Shown piece by piece: positions 53,591 through 62,376 of a DNA stretch of 64,000 nt. The DNA is taken from positions 868,001 to 932,000 of the forward strand of contig NZ_MVAD01000001.1 of NCBI RefSeq assembly GCF_002007115.1, read 5' to 3'. The stretch is from Massilia sp. KIM. Its GTDB lineage: Bacteria; Pseudomonadota; Gammaproteobacteria; Burkholderiales; Burkholderiaceae_D. The translations under genes were made by a program, and so were the position numbers. The notes under the pieces were generated by a model, which had not been told where the DNA came from, searched no databases, and saw nothing but the letters and a program-made list of their open reading frames with translations. Each line of letters opens with the position of its first letter. The stretch's first letter is position 1.

Positions 53591-55777
53591 ATGTCCCGTT
53601 TCGCCCCGAGCCGCCTCGGCCTTACCTTCGGCGCGCTGGCGCTGCTGGCCGCCTGCAGCAGCAGCGACGTTCCCGAGCCCGTCAAGACCGCGCCCGAGCA
53701 GCCACCCGTCTCGACCCCGACCCCAAGCCCGACCCCCGCGAGCACCAGCGTCGCCTTCATGTCGGACGTCCACTTCCACAACGTCTACGGCGACTTCAAG
53801 AGCACCCAGTTCGCCGGCATCCCGACCAGGGACGGCCGCAACGCGACCATCCGCACGATGTACGCGCAGCTGACCTCGACCCGCCTGTTCAACGAGAATT
53901 ACTTCGCCTTCCGCGCCGCCCTCGACGACGCCTATGCGAAAGGCATCCGCCACGTCGCCTTCCCGGGCGACTATTCCGACGACGCCCAGCCGATGAACAT
54001 CGACGGCATCGCCGAGGTGCTGAAGGAATACCAGGCCAAGGGCATGCGCTTCTTCCTGGCGCCGGGCAACCACGATCCGAACGAGCCCTTCGACGACCTG
54101 GAGGCGGGCAAGAACGACTTCCTGACCAAGGACGGCAAGGAGCAGAAGGTCTACGCGAGCTCGAACGCGGCCTGCGTGGCCAAGGACCCGGCCGTGGTCT
54201 GCACCGACCAGCTGATGGAGCAGGGCTACGAGAAGCTGATGGCCAAGCTGGGCGAATTCGGCTTCAACCCGAACAAGGCCGACCTGTACTGGGAAACCCC
54301 GTTCAGCAAGTACACCGGCAACAAGTACAGCTTCGAGGAAGCCCAGGCCCAGGCGGCCGTGAACAAGCGCGAGTTCGAGATCTGCGCCGAGGGTTCCGGC
54401 GGCGCCTACAAGGCGGCCGGCGAGGCCAAGCTGGGCAAGCCGTATACCAAGTGCGCGACCATGGTCGACAGCAGCTACCTGGTGGAGCCGGTGAAAGGCC
54501 TGTGGCTGCTCTCGATCGACGCCAACGTCTTCGTGCCGAACGCGAAGTTCGACCCCGCCAACCCGAAGAAATTCAGCGGCTATGACGGCGCCGGCAACGC
54601 CGGCTGGAACAAGGTGCTGACCCACAAGCTGCACCTCGTGGACTGGATCAAGAGCGTGAGCGCGCGCGCCAAGGCCGAGGGCAAGCAGCTGATGGCCTTC
54701 TCGCACTATCCGGTGATGGACTTCTACGCCAACCAGACCGAGGCCATGAAAGCCGCCTTCAAGCCGGGCGCCTTCCAGACCGCGCGCGTGCCCGACGCCG
54801 CCACCGCGGCCGGCGTGGCCGCGACCGGCCTGCGCATGCACGTGGGCGGCCACATGCACTTCAACGGCACCAACGACTTCCTCGATGCGAGCGGCAACTA
54901 CCTGGTCAACGTGCAGTCGCCATCGCTGGCGGTCTACGGCGCGGCCTACAAGATCATCACTTACAAGGACCTGGACACCATCGACGTCCAGACCGTGGCC
55001 CTGAACTCGGTGGCGCGCTTCAACGAGCTGTTCCCCTACTACCAGGTCGAGAACGACTACCTGAAGGGCAGCACCCTGCCGGCCGACGTGGCCAAGCGCT
55101 GGGACCGCGCCATCCTCGACACCCGTTCGTACGGCGAATACACGCGCAATTATTTCGGCGAGCTGTCGCGCCTGCGCTTCATGGACGAGTACTGGCCTTG
55201 CGAGATGAAGGAAGCGGCGATGTCCCTGAACGGCAAGCAGATGCTGATCCTCTCGCAATTGCAGAGCAAGGTCACGCTGGCCCAGCTCAAGGACGTGCCG
55301 GGCGTGCTGCCGCTGACCGCTGCCTGCTTCGGCGCGGGCGCGGCGTCTGGTGCGCCGGTGGCCGCGAGCCAGCTCAACGCCGACTGGGCCGATGCCACCA
55401 TGCGCGCCGAGAAGCTGGCGGGCAGCGCCGGCCTCACGCTGGACTCCTTCGCGAAGATCACGCCCTACGAGTTCTACGGCGACTTCCACCGCACCGTGTA
55501 CGCGGGCGAGCTGGCGCTGCGCGACATGGGCACGGAGCGCGTGAGCCAGTACAAGGTGCTGATGAAGGCCTTCCCCGAGGCGCCGGCGGCGCTAGTACGG
55601 GTCGGCGACAAGCTCTCGGACCAGAACCCGGTGCAGGCCCCGTTCCAGCACCAGTTCAAGCAGGTGTTCGCAATCTTCAAGGGCCTGGGTTCGGCCAAGC
55701 CGAGCGACCACTTCACGATCGACCTGAAGGGCAAGAAGGTCGGCAATGCGAACGGTAACGGGCTGAGCTTCAACTGA
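53591..55777 (+). CDS. Calcineurin-like metallophosphoesterase lipoprotein
   Basis: A 728-residue protein from ATG 53591 with GGAG eight bases upstream. The lipobox is LLAAC (C22), followed by a Pro/Thr-rich stretch to about residue 52. The metallophosphoesterase motifs appear in order: MSDVHFHN (D59, H61), FPGDYSDD, APGNHDPN, FSHYPVMD and HVGGHMHFNG. The enzyme is thus complete, with a two-metal site, and faces the periplasm or cell exterior. A roughly 250-residue C-terminal region has no domain I recognise. The substrate (phosphomonoester, diester or nucleotide) is unknown. Confidence 0.88.
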   Translation: MSRFAPSRLGLTFGALALLAACSSSDVPEPVKTAPEQPPVSTPTPSPTPASTSVAFMSDVHFHNVYGDFKSTQFAGIPTRDGRNATIRTMYAQLTSTRLFNENYFAFRAALDDAYAKGIRHVAFPGDYSDDAQPMNIDGIAEVLKEYQAKGMRFFLAPGNHDPNEPFDDLEAGKNDFLTKDGKEQKVYASSNAACVAKDPAVVCTDQLMEQGYEKLMAKLGEFGFNPNKADLYWETPFSKYTGNKYSFEEAQAQAAVNKREFEICAEGSGGAYKAAGEAKLGKPYTKCATMVDSSYLVEPVKGLWLLSIDANVFVPNAKFDPANPKKFSGYDGAGNAGWNKVLTHKLHLVDWIKSVSARAKAEGKQLMAFSHYPVMDFYANQTEAMKAAFKPGAFQTARVPDAATAAGVAATGLRMHVGGHMHFNGTNDFLDASGNYLVNVQSPSLAVYGAAYKIITYKDLDTIDVQTVALNSVARFNELFPYYQVENDYLKGSTLPADVAKRWDRAILDTRSYGEYTRNYFGELSRLRFMDEYWPCEMKEAAMSLNGKQMLILSQLQSKVTLAQLKDVPGVLPLTAACFGAGAASGAPVAASQLNADWADATMRAEKLAGSAGLTLDSFAKITPYEFYGDFHRTVYAGELALRDMGTERVSQYKVLMKAFPEAPAALVRVGDKLSDQNPVQAPFQHQFKQVFAIFKGLGSAKPSDHFTIDLKGKKVGNANGNGLSFN

Positions 55778-55808
55778 GCCGGCTGCGCCGGCCCGACGGC
55801 CCCGCCAT

Positions 55809-56150
55809 CTAGGTCGCTTCAAGCGCCCCGAGCGCCGCGTACCACGCGGCGTAGGGGGTGTTGGCGACCATCCGCCGGTTGAGGTCGGGGGCGCCGTCGC
55901 TCCACCACACCGGTCCGCGCTCGCCCAGGGCGCGCTTGGCCGCGTCGACGGCGGCGCGCGCCGTCTTTTCTCCCTCGGTGTCGCCGGCCTTCCGGGCCAG
56001 GCCGACGCGCCGCCTGGCCTCCATCAGTTCATGCACGAGCCGCTCGCGCAGCGCCGGGGCCAACGCGGGATCGCTGGAACGCCACAAGCGCCCGCGCACG
56101 ACGAAGTAGCGGCCGTCCGGCGTGGTCGGGTAGGGCGGATGCCGGGACAC
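55809..56150 (-). CDS. Conserved small hypothetical protein after xth
   Basis: A 113-residue basic protein read from GTG 56150. It begins MSRHPPYPTTPDGRYFVVRG and contains RERLVHELMEARRRVGLARK and GPVWWSDGAPDLNRR. I recognise the type as a conserved proteobacterial hypothetical without assigned function. It has no signal peptide or membrane segment. The start lies three bases after the exonuclease gene's stop on the same strand, so the two are surely cotranscribed. A DNA-related role is only suggested by that context. Confidence 0.7.
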   Translation of the reverse strand: MSRHPPYPTTPDGRYFVVRGRLWRSSDPALAPALRERLVHELMEARRRVGLARKAGDTEGEKTARAAVDAAKRALGERGPVWWSDGAPDLNRRMVANTPYAAWYAALGALEAT

Positions 56151-56153
56151 GGC

Positions 56154-56942
56154 TCAGGGCTGGAGGGCGTCCAGGTCGAGCTCGATCCAGGTCGGCGCGT
56201 GGTCGCTGGGCTTTTCCCGCGCGCGCACGAACTTGTCGACCCCGGCCGCCTTGAGTGCCGGCGCCAGCGTGGGGCTGAGCAGCAGGTGGTCGATGCGCAG
56301 CCCGGCGTCGCGCCCGAAGGCGTCGCGGAAGTAGTCCCAAAAGGTATAGATGCGCTCGTCCGGGTGCATGGCGCGCAGCGAGTCGGTCCAGCCCTGGTCC
56401 ACCAGCCGGTGGAAGGCCTCGCGGGTCTCGGGACGGAACAGGGCGTCGGTCAGCCAGCGTTCCGGCTTGTAGACGTCGATGTCGGTCGGCATCACGTTGT
56501 AGTCGCCGGCCAGCACCACCGGGATGTGCGCGTCCAGCAGTTCCTGGGCGCGCTTGATCAGGCGCTCGAACCAGGCCAGCTTGTAGTCGAACTTTGGCCC
56601 CGGCGCCGGGTTACCGTTCGGAAGGTAGAGGCAGCCGATCAGGATGCCGTTGTAAGCTGCCTCGATGTAGCGGCTCTGCTCGTCGCTTGGGTCGCCCGGC
56701 AGCCCCCGGTGGGTCTCCTGGGCCGGGCCGTCGCGGGTCAGGATCGCCACCCCGTTCCAGCTCTTCTGTCCGTGCCAGATCGCGTGGTAGCCGGCGTCGC
56801 GGATCGCCGCCTCCGGGAATTTTTCTTGCGGCGCCTTCAGTTCCTGCAGGCAGACCGCGTCCGGACGGCGTTCCTCGAGGTACTGGAGCAGGGCGGGCAG
56901 GCGGCTGGTGATACCGTTGACGTTATAGGTGACGAGCAGCAT
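56154..56942 (-). CDS. xth: Exodeoxyribonuclease III family AP endonuclease
   Basis: A 262-residue enzyme of the endonuclease/exonuclease/phosphatase fold. Landmarks are TYNVNGITSRLP, catalytic Glu E34 in CLQELKAPQ, LAGDYNVMPTDIDV with its Asp/Asn pair, and SDHAPTW with the general His near the C-terminus. It removes abasic sites and 3' blocking groups during base-excision repair. The small hypothetical gene follows at once. Length and motifs are normal for XthA-type proteins. Confidence 0.93.
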   Translation of the reverse strand: MLLVTYNVNGITSRLPALLQYLEERRPDAVCLQELKAPQEKFPEAAIRDAGYHAIWHGQKSWNGVAILTRDGPAQETHRGLPGDPSDEQSRYIEAAYNGILIGCLYLPNGNPAPGPKFDYKLAWFERLIKRAQELLDAHIPVVLAGDYNVMPTDIDVYKPERWLTDALFRPETREAFHRLVDQGWTDSLRAMHPDERIYTFWDYFRDAFGRDAGLRIDHLLLSPTLAPALKAAGVDKFVRAREKPSDHAPTWIELDLDALQP

Positions 56943-57067
56943 GGGGTCTCCGCATAGCTTGGTTGATGAGCATTGTGCCGCCGGCTTGGGGCCGCCGGCG
57001 CACGCGTCACCACCGGAAACTCGGCCTTTATAGCCAACTGAGCATTTTCTTATTGTAATTTATTCGT

Positions 57068-57095
57068 TTTGGCATATAAGCGCTTGCCTTATACT
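57068..57095 (+). promoter_or_regulatory. Promoter of the amino-acid ABC transporter operon
   Basis: TTTGGC (57068-57073) and TATACT (57090-57095) are 16 bp apart in an AT-rich patch (57045-57120). Transcription would start near 57102, about 30 bases before the ATG. The rest of the gap 56943-57131 shows no other element. Confidence 0.6.
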
Positions 57096-57131
57096 GCTGG
57101 GATCGAATATTTTTAGCTTTTGGAGCACTTC

Positions 57132-57962
57132 ATGTTCAGCCGTCGTCACTTCGTCCTGGGCGCAATCGCCCTTTCCGCCCAGCTTGCCGCCGCCGGCGCA
57201 CAAGCCGACCAGCTGGCGGACATCAAGAAAAAGGGCGAGATCGTGTTCGGCGTGCTCGGCACCGATGAGCCGAACAGCTTCATCGAACCCAAGACCCGCC
57301 AGCTGGTCGGCTACGAGATCGACCTGGCCACCGCCGTCGCAAAGAAAATCGGCGTCAAGCCGGTGTTCAAGCAGATGGCCGTGGCCGCCCGCATCCCCGA
57401 GCTGCAGCAGGGCCACGTCGACATCCTGGCCGCGACCCTGACTCACAACAAGGAGCGCGAAGCCCAGGTCGACTTCGCCCTGACCCACTTCGTCACCGGC
57501 TCGAAGGTCATGGTGCGCAGCGCCAGCGGCATCACCGCGATTGCCCAGCTGGCCGGCAAGAAGGTGGTCACGGTGCGCGGCGGCACCCAGGAAACCAATA
57601 TCCGCAAGGCCGTGCCGAACGCCGAGGTGGTGACCTTCGAGAACACCCAGCAGGCTTTCCAGGCCCTGCGCCAGGGCAAGGGCATCGCCTACGTCAACGA
57701 CGAATCCTCGCTGCTGGCCGACTACGGCAAGCTGGGGCCGGCCGCCAAGGGCTTCACCATCCTGCCGACCTCGATCGGCAACGAATCGATCGCGATGGGC
57801 CTGCGCAAGGGTGAGAAGAACCTCAAGGCGGTGGTCGACGAGACCCTGCGCGAGCTGGAAGCCAGCGGCCAGGCCGAGCAGCTGTTCAACAAGTGGTACG
57901 GCCCGGGCACCCGCGCCAACATCGCCAAGCGCGCGTTCAAGATCAGCACCGACAAGATCTGA
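57132..57962 (+). CDS. Polar amino-acid ABC transporter substrate-binding protein
   Basis: A 276-residue periplasmic protein from ATG 57132 with GGAG eight bases upstream. A signal peptide (FSRRHFVLGAIALSAQLAAA) is followed by the SBP_bac_3 fold. Motifs are GEIVFGVLGTDEPNSFIEP, LVGYEIDLATAVAKKIG, GHVDILAATLTHNKEREAQV and GKKVVTVRGGTQETNIRK. The family binds polar or charged amino acids such as glutamate, histidine or arginine; the exact ligand cannot be told. It is first in a four-gene operon with two permeases and an ATPase. Confidence 0.93.
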   Translation: MFSRRHFVLGAIALSAQLAAAGAQADQLADIKKKGEIVFGVLGTDEPNSFIEPKTRQLVGYEIDLATAVAKKIGVKPVFKQMAVAARIPELQQGHVDILAATLTHNKEREAQVDFALTHFVTGSKVMVRSASGITAIAQLAGKKVVTVRGGTQETNIRKAVPNAEVVTFENTQQAFQALRQGKGIAYVNDESSLLADYGKLGPAAKGFTILPTSIGNESIAMGLRKGEKNLKAVVDETLRELEASGQAEQLFNKWYGPGTRANIAKRAFKISTDKI

Positions 57963-57985
57963 GTCCTGCGTCCGAGTCCCGCATC

Positions 57986-58681
57986 TTGCAGTTTTTCGAT
58001 CCGACCATCCTGCAGTCCGGCCAGTACCATGACTGGCTGGTGCAGGGCCTTGTCCTGTCGCTGCAGCTGACCGCGATCAGCTTCGTGTTCGCGCTGCCCT
58101 TCGGCGCGCTGGTGGCGCTGATGCGCACCTCGACCGCCGCGCCGCTGCGCGCCGCCGGCGCCGCGATCGTCGAGGGCATCCGCAACGTGCCCCTGCTGGC
58201 CCATCTGCTGTTCTGGTATTTCGCCTTTCCCGAACTGCTGCCGGAAGCGGCGCGCGAATTCCTGTACGCGCACAATCCGGAAGCGGTGTGCGCGGTGATC
58301 GCGCTCACGCTTTATAGCGGCGTGCACATGGCCGAGGACATCCGCAGCGGCATCCGCGCGGTGCCCGCCACCCAGCTCGAAGCGGCGCGTTCGCTCGGCC
58401 TCGGACGCATCCAGGCGGTGCGCCTGGTGCTGCTGCCCCAGGCCCTGCGCGCCTCGGTGCCGCCGCTGCTGTCGCAGACCGTCAACCTGTGGAAGGACAC
58501 CAGCGTGGCCACCGTGATCGGCGCCGCCGAGATGATGTACCAGGCCGCGCGCGTGGAAACCGCGAGTTTCCGCAGCGTCGAGGCCTTCACCTTCGCGACC
58601 CTGGCCTACCTGAGCGTGTCGCTGCTGATCTCGCTGGCGGCCCACCTCTACCAGCGCCGTTATCCGGTCCGCCCGGCTTGA
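57986..58681 (+). CDS. Amino-acid ABC transporter permease 1
   Basis: A roughly 231-residue HisM-type permease. No ATG fits near the N-terminus; the best start is TTG 57986 (FFDPTILQSGQYHDWLVQGL). It has about five membrane segments and the EAA loop ATQLEAARSLGLGRIQAVRL, which docks with the ATPase. RNVPLLAHLLFWYF is the conserved N-terminal permease motif. It lies 23 bases after the binding-protein gene and eight before the second permease. Confidence 0.9.
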   Translation: MQFFDPTILQSGQYHDWLVQGLVLSLQLTAISFVFALPFGALVALMRTSTAAPLRAAGAAIVEGIRNVPLLAHLLFWYFAFPELLPEAAREFLYAHNPEAVCAVIALTLYSGVHMAEDIRSGIRAVPATQLEAARSLGLGRIQAVRLVLLPQALRASVPPLLSQTVNLWKDTSVATVIGAAEMMYQAARVETASFRSVEAFTFATLAYLSVSLLISLAAHLYQRRYPVRPA

Positions 58682-58688
58682 AGTCCAC

Positions 58689-59381
58689 ATGCTCGAACTG
58701 ATCGATACCTACTGGCTGTACTTCCTGGTCGGCCAATATCCCGACGGTCCGCTTGGCGGCCTGAGCCTGACCGTGCTGCTGTCCGGCGCCGCGCTGCTGC
58801 TGGCCATGCCGCTCGGCCTGCTGCTCGGGATCGCGCGCGTCAGCAGCCATCGTCTGCTGAGCTGGCCGGTGGCGGCCGTGGTGCAGCTGGTGCGCGGGGT
58901 GCCGCTGCTGCTGGTGGTGTTCTGGGTTTACTTCTTCCTGCCGGCCGTGACCGGCGTGAAGACGGGGCAGGCCACCACCATGCTGCTGGTGCTGGTGCTG
59001 TTCGACAGCATCTACCTGGCCGAGATCGTCGCCGCCGGCATCCGCGCGCTGCCCAAGGGGCAGCTGGAGAGCGCACGTTCGCTCGGCCTGTCGTATCCGC
59101 AGGCGCTGCGCCTGGTGGTGCTGCCCCAGACCTTGCGCAACGGGCTGCCCTCGATCGTGAGCCAGCTGGTGTCGACCATCAAGGCCACCTCGCTCGGCTA
59201 TATCATCGGCCTGTCGGAAGTGTCCTTCATCGCCACCCAGGTCAACACCCTCGTGTTCACCCAGGCGGTCGAGGTCTACCTGATCCTGGCGCTGAGCTAT
59301 TTCATCCTCTGTTTCGGCCTCTCGCGGCTGGCCTTCCTGCTCGAGCGGCGCCTGCAGCGCAGGGCCGTGCAGGCATCCTAA
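58689..59381 (+). CDS. Amino-acid ABC transporter permease 2
   Basis: A 230-residue HisQ/GltK-type permease with about five membrane segments. [17 protein letters not shown] and the EAA loop [20 protein letters not shown] are diagnostic. It forms the membrane channel together with permease 1. ATG 58689 follows the previous stop by seven bases, and the ATPase gene begins 13 bases after this one. Confidence 0.93.
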   Translation: MLELIDTYWLYFLVGQYPDGPLGGLSLTVLLSGAALLLAMPLGLLLGIARVSSHRLLSWPVAAVVQLVRGVPLLLVVFWVYFFLPAVTGVKTGQATTMLLVLVLFDSIYLAEIVAAGIRALPKGQLESARSLGLSYPQALRLVVLPQTLRNGLPSIVSQLVSTIKATSLGYIIGLSEVSFIATQVNTLVFTQAVEVYLILALSYFILCFGLSRLAFLLERRLQRRAVQAS

Positions 59382-59394
59382 AGGACGCATCGCT

Positions 59395-60123
59395 ATGATC
59401 GTGCTCGATCAAGTCAACAAGTGGTACGGCGACTACCACGCCCTGCGCAGCGTGAGCGCGCGCGTGGAGAAGAACGAAGTGGTGGTGGTGTGCGGGCCCT
59501 CGGGTTCGGGCAAGTCGACCCTGATCCGCACCCTCAACCGGCTCGAGGAGATCGACGGCGGCCGCATCGAGATCGACGGTCGCGACATCCATGCCAAGGG
59601 GCTGGACGTCAACCAGCTGCGCGCCGGGATCGGCTTCGTGTTCCAGCACTTCAACCTGTTCCCGCACCTGACGGTATTGGAGAACTGCACCCTGGCTCCG
59701 GTCCAGCTCAAGCGCGCCAGCGCCGCCGAAGCGCGCGCCTATGCGCTCGAACTGCTGGAGCAGGTGGGCCTCGCGCACAAGCGCGACGCCTATCCGAACG
59801 CACTCTCGGGCGGCCAGCAGCAGCGGGTCGCGATCGCGCGCGCCCTGGCGATGCGTCCGCCCATCATGCTGTTCGACGAGCCGACCAGCGCCCTCGATCC
59901 CGAGATGGTGGGCGAGGTGCTGCAGGTCATGCGCAAGCTGGCCCATGGCGGCATGACCATGGTCTGCGTGACCCATGAGATGGGGTTCGCGCGGGAAGTG
60001 TCGGACCGGGTGCTGTTCATGGCCGAGGGCGAGATCCTGGAGCAGGGTACGCCCGAGGCCTTCTTCACCCGGCCGCAGCACCCGCGCGCCCAGCAGTTCC
60101 TTGCGGACCGCAATGCGACCTGA
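59395..60123 (+). CDS. Amino-acid ABC transporter ATP-binding protein (GlnQ/GltL-like)
   Basis: A 242-residue ATPase with all motifs: Walker [11 protein letters not shown]-loop [14 protein letters not shown], signature [16 protein letters not shown], Walker [14 protein letters not shown] and H-loop CVTHEMGFA. It energises the two permeases. It is the last gene of the operon; an inverted repeat (60132-60215) follows the stop. Confidence 0.96.
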   Translation: MIVLDQVNKWYGDYHALRSVSARVEKNEVVVVCGPSGSGKSTLIRTLNRLEEIDGGRIEIDGRDIHAKGLDVNQLRAGIGFVFQHFNLFPHLTVLENCTLAPVQLKRASAAEARAYALELLEQVGLAHKRDAYPNALSGGQQQRVAIARALAMRPPIMLFDEPTSALDPEMVGEVLQVMRKLAHGGMTMVCVTHEMGFAREVSDRVLFMAEGEILEQGTPEAFFTRPQHPRAQQFLADRNAT

Positions 60124-60131
60124 AAGATGGT

Positions 60132-60215
60132 CGGAGAACAACCATTAGTAACCGCAATGCATCACAGTTTCAATTCTGAACACAGCTGTGGCATATACTG
60201 CAATGTTGTTCTCCG
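60132..60215. repeat. Long-range inverted repeat after the ABC transporter operon
   Basis: CGGAGAACAACCATT (60132-60146) and AATGTTGTTCTCCG (60202-60215) are complementary except for one extra base, with 55 bases between. A second palindrome, CACAGCTGTG (60181-60190), lies inside. It may fold at the transcript end, or be a small mobile-element remnant. Confidence 0.5.
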
Positions 60216-60243
60216 TCACGCGGTCTTCAGAGGAGAGAGCATA

Positions 60244-60267
60244 ATGTCGACCCTTTGGAATAGGTGA
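60244..60267 (+). other. Seven-codon open frame with strong ribosome site
   Basis: AGGAGA (60231-60236) precedes ATG 60244 by seven bases; the frame reads MSTLWNR and stops at 60267. It could be a leader peptide, the broken start of a lost gene, or chance. It lies upstream of the riboswitch promoter, so it is not part of that transcript if the promoter call is right. Confidence 0.25.
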
Positions 60268-60303
60268 TCAAAAGAAACTTTTACCCGATTTGATTGAAAC
60301 CGG

Positions 60304-60332
60304 TTGTCACACGGAATTTTTCCCCCTATACT
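60304..60332 (+). promoter_or_regulatory. Sigma-70 promoter in front of the c-di-GMP riboswitch
   Basis: TTGTCA (60304-60309) and TATACT (60327-60332) are separated by exactly 17 bp. The transcript would begin near 60339, just before the riboswitch. Confidence 0.8.
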
Positions 60333-60343
60333 CGGCTCAGCAT

Positions 60344-60432
60344 CTGAAAAGGGCAAACTCCGCGAAAGCGGAGGACGCAAAGTCAACGGTCTAATGAGCC
60401 TTCGGGCTCGATGACGGCAGGACTGCCAGAAA
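60344..60432 (+). ncRNA. Cyclic-di-GMP-I (GEMM-I) riboswitch
   Basis: The conserved core reads AAGGGCAAAC. A stem CTCCGC-GAAA-GCGGAG (60358-60373) with GNRA tetraloop follows, then GGACGCAAAGTC, CGGTCTAA, a second stem GAGCC-TTCG-GGCTC and GATGACGGCAGGACTGCC. This order and these strings match the GEMM-I consensus, including the GAAA loop and its receptor (CTAA...). It lies about 90 bases before the S8 protease ATG. Members sense c-di-GMP, and a variant class senses cGAMP; which ligand applies cannot be settled by eye. A start-site hairpin downstream is the likely expression platform. Confidence 0.93.
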
Positions 60433-60482
60433 ACCGACCCGAGTGCCTGCTGAACGCATTGCGTTCGTGCGCCGTCGTGTTC

Positions 60483-60524
60483 GCTAGCAATCCTGTCCTT
60501 ACTTATTGAACAGGAACCGCTAGC
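60483..60524 (+). promoter_or_regulatory. Hairpin that hides the ribosome site of the S8 protease
   Basis: GCTAGC (60483-60488) and TCCTGT (60491-60496) can pair with ACAGGA (60510-60515) and GCTAGC (60519-60524). The ACAGGA arm contains the AGGA ribosome site of the ATG at 60525. A separate small stem GAACGC-ATT-GCGTTC (60452-60466) lies between this and the riboswitch. Translation would be blocked while the hairpin is closed. Confidence 0.65.
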
Positions 60525-62315
60525 ATGCACACCTCCACCACCTTCTCCCTGCACAAGACCACCGCGTCGATCGCCACCGCCATCCTGGCCCTGGGCTGGG
60601 CTGTAGGCGCCCAGGCGGCGCCAGGAGAAGAGTTCGCAAGAGGACGCATCCTGGTCGAGGCCAAGGCCGGCCTCTCCGACGCCGAATTCGACAAGGTCTT
60701 GAAGCTGCACGGCGGCGGCAAGAAGCGCAAGCTGGGCCAGAGCCGCATGCACGTGGTCGACCTGCCGCCCGGCCTGTCGGAGCAGGACGCTGTCGAAAAG
60801 CTCTCGCGCCGCCCGGAAATCAAGTTCGCCGAACTGGACCGCAAGGTGCAGGCAGGCGTGGCCGTCAACGACCCCTACATCGGCAGCGCCTGGCACATCG
60901 GCAAGATCGGCGCCCCGAGCGCCTGGGATCGCAGCCAGGGCGCCGGCGTGACCATCGCCATCCTGGACAGCGGCGTGAATATCGGCCACCCGGACCTGAA
61001 GGACCGCGTGGTGCCCGGCTACAACCTCTACGACAACAACACCAACGTCGCCGACGTCTGCGGCCATGGCACCGCGGTGGCCGGCGCCGCGGCGGCCAGC
61101 ACCAACAACGCCCTCGGCGTGGCCGGCGTGGCGGGCAGCGCGAAGATCATGCCGGTGCGGGTCGCCTACCTGGACAGCACCAAGGGCTGCTGGGCCTATT
61201 TCAGCACCATCGCCAGCGGCATCACTTACGCCGCCGACCATGGCGCGCGCATCGCCAACGTCAGCTATGTCGGGATTGCCGGCAGTTCGTCGATCAAGAG
61301 CGCCTCGAAATACATGAAGAGCAAGGGCGGCCTGGTGTTCATCTCGGCCGGCAACAACAACATCGACGAAAACGTCATCCCGGATACTTCCTTCATCATC
61401 GTGTCGGCCACCGACAGCTACGACAGGAAGTCGAGCTTCTCGAGCTGGGGCAGCTTCGTCTCGCTGTCGGCGCCGGGTTCCGGCATCTGGACCACCAGCG
61501 GTACCAGCGGCTACTCGGCCTGGAACGGCACCTCCTTCGCCAGCCCGGTGGCCGCCGGCGTGGCCGGCCTGATGATGGCCGCGCGCCCCGACCTCAGCGG
61601 CGAGCAGATCGAGGCGCTGCTGTTCAAGACTTCGCTGGACCTGGGCGTCGCCGGACGTGACCCGGTGTTCGGCTACGGCCGCGTGAATGCCGATGCCGCA
61701 GTGGCCGCCGCTGTCGGCTACGTCCAGCCGGTCGACGCGAGCGCGCCGGTGGCCAGCATTGCCGCGCCGCTTGCCAGCAGCTCGGTGTCGGGCGTGGTGC
61801 CGGTGACCGTGAACGCCAGCGACAACGTGGGCGTGACGCGGGTGGAACTGAAGGTCAACGGCACGGTGGTCGCGGTCGACAGCGCCGCGCCCTACAGCTT
61901 CAGCTGGGATTCGAAGGGTGTCGCCAACGGCATGAACAGCCTGGTCGCCGTCGCCTACGACGCGGCCGGCAATGCGGGCGCCTCGGCGGCCGTGGCGGTC
62001 AACGTGGCCAACACCACCACCGTGATCGCCAAGGACACGACCGCGCCGACCGTGGCGATCAACAATCCGGTCAACGGCGGCAGCGTGAGCGGCACGGTGA
62101 CGGTGAGCCTGAGCGCCTCGGACGATGCGGGCGCCGCGAATATCACCACCACGCTGCTGGTCGACGGCAAGGCGGTGGTGACCGGGAAGGGCGGCTCGCT
62201 GTCGTACAGCTGGAATACGCGCAAGTCGGGCCTCGGTGTGCATACCGTCTCGGCCACCGCACGCGACGCGGCGGGCAATGCCAGCACCAGCAGCGTTAGC
62301 GTCACCGTACGCTGA
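60525..62315 (+). CDS. Secreted subtilisin-like S8 serine protease with C-terminal Ig-like domains
   Basis: A 596-residue protein with a signal peptide (about 1-32) and an inhibitor-like propeptide (about 40-110, with GRILVEAKAGLSDAEFDKVL). The S8 catalytic domain has D148 (AILDSGVNIGHPDL), H181 (CGHGTAVAG), oxyanion Asn in SAGNNN (275-280) and S337 (NGTSFASPVAAG). Two Ig-like domains follow (about 405-500 and 505-596, each starting near APVASIAAP or APTVAINNP and ending DAAGNA). It is probably an extracellular protease. A c-di-GMP-type riboswitch and a hairpin covering its ribosome site control it. An intrinsic terminator lies 20 bases after the stop. Confidence 0.95.
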   Translation: MHTSTTFSLHKTTASIATAILALGWAVGAQAAPGEEFARGRILVEAKAGLSDAEFDKVLKLHGGGKKRKLGQSRMHVVDLPPGLSEQDAVEKLSRRPEIKFAELDRKVQAGVAVNDPYIGSAWHIGKIGAPSAWDRSQGAGVTIAILDSGVNIGHPDLKDRVVPGYNLYDNNTNVADVCGHGTAVAGAAAASTNNALGVAGVAGSAKIMPVRVAYLDSTKGCWAYFSTIASGITYAADHGARIANVSYVGIAGSSSIKSASKYMKSKGGLVFISAGNNNIDENVIPDTSFIIVSATDSYDRKSSFSSWGSFVSLSAPGSGIWTTSGTSGYSAWNGTSFASPVAAGVAGLMMAARPDLSGEQIEALLFKTSLDLGVAGRDPVFGYGRVNADAAVAAAVGYVQPVDASAPVASIAAPLASSSVSGVVPVTVNASDNVGVTRVELKVNGTVVAVDSAAPYSFSWDSKGVANGMNSLVAVAYDAAGNAGASAAVAVNVANTTTVIAKDTTAPTVAINNPVNGGSVSGTVTVSLSASDDAGAANITTTLLVDGKAVVTGKGGSLSYSWNTRKSGLGVHTVSATARDAAGNASTSSVSVTVR

Positions 62316-62333
62316 AGAGCGACCACCAGAGGG

Positions 62334-62360
62334 AAAAAGGCGCCCTGCGGCGCCTTTTTC
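62334..62360. terminator. Bidirectional intrinsic terminator
   Basis: A-run (62334-62338), GGCGCC, CTGC loop, GGCGCC, T-run (62355-62359). The symmetric A and T runs let it stop transcripts from both the protease gene and the convergent PEP-CTERM gene. Confidence 0.92.
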
Positions 62361-62376
62361 GTTTACCGGCTGGCGT

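Noticed and set aside
57070..57090. TTGGCAT...CTTGCC before the ABC operon as a sigma-54 promoter
   Set aside because: GG and GC are 13 bases apart instead of ten; sigma-70 boxes explain the site better.
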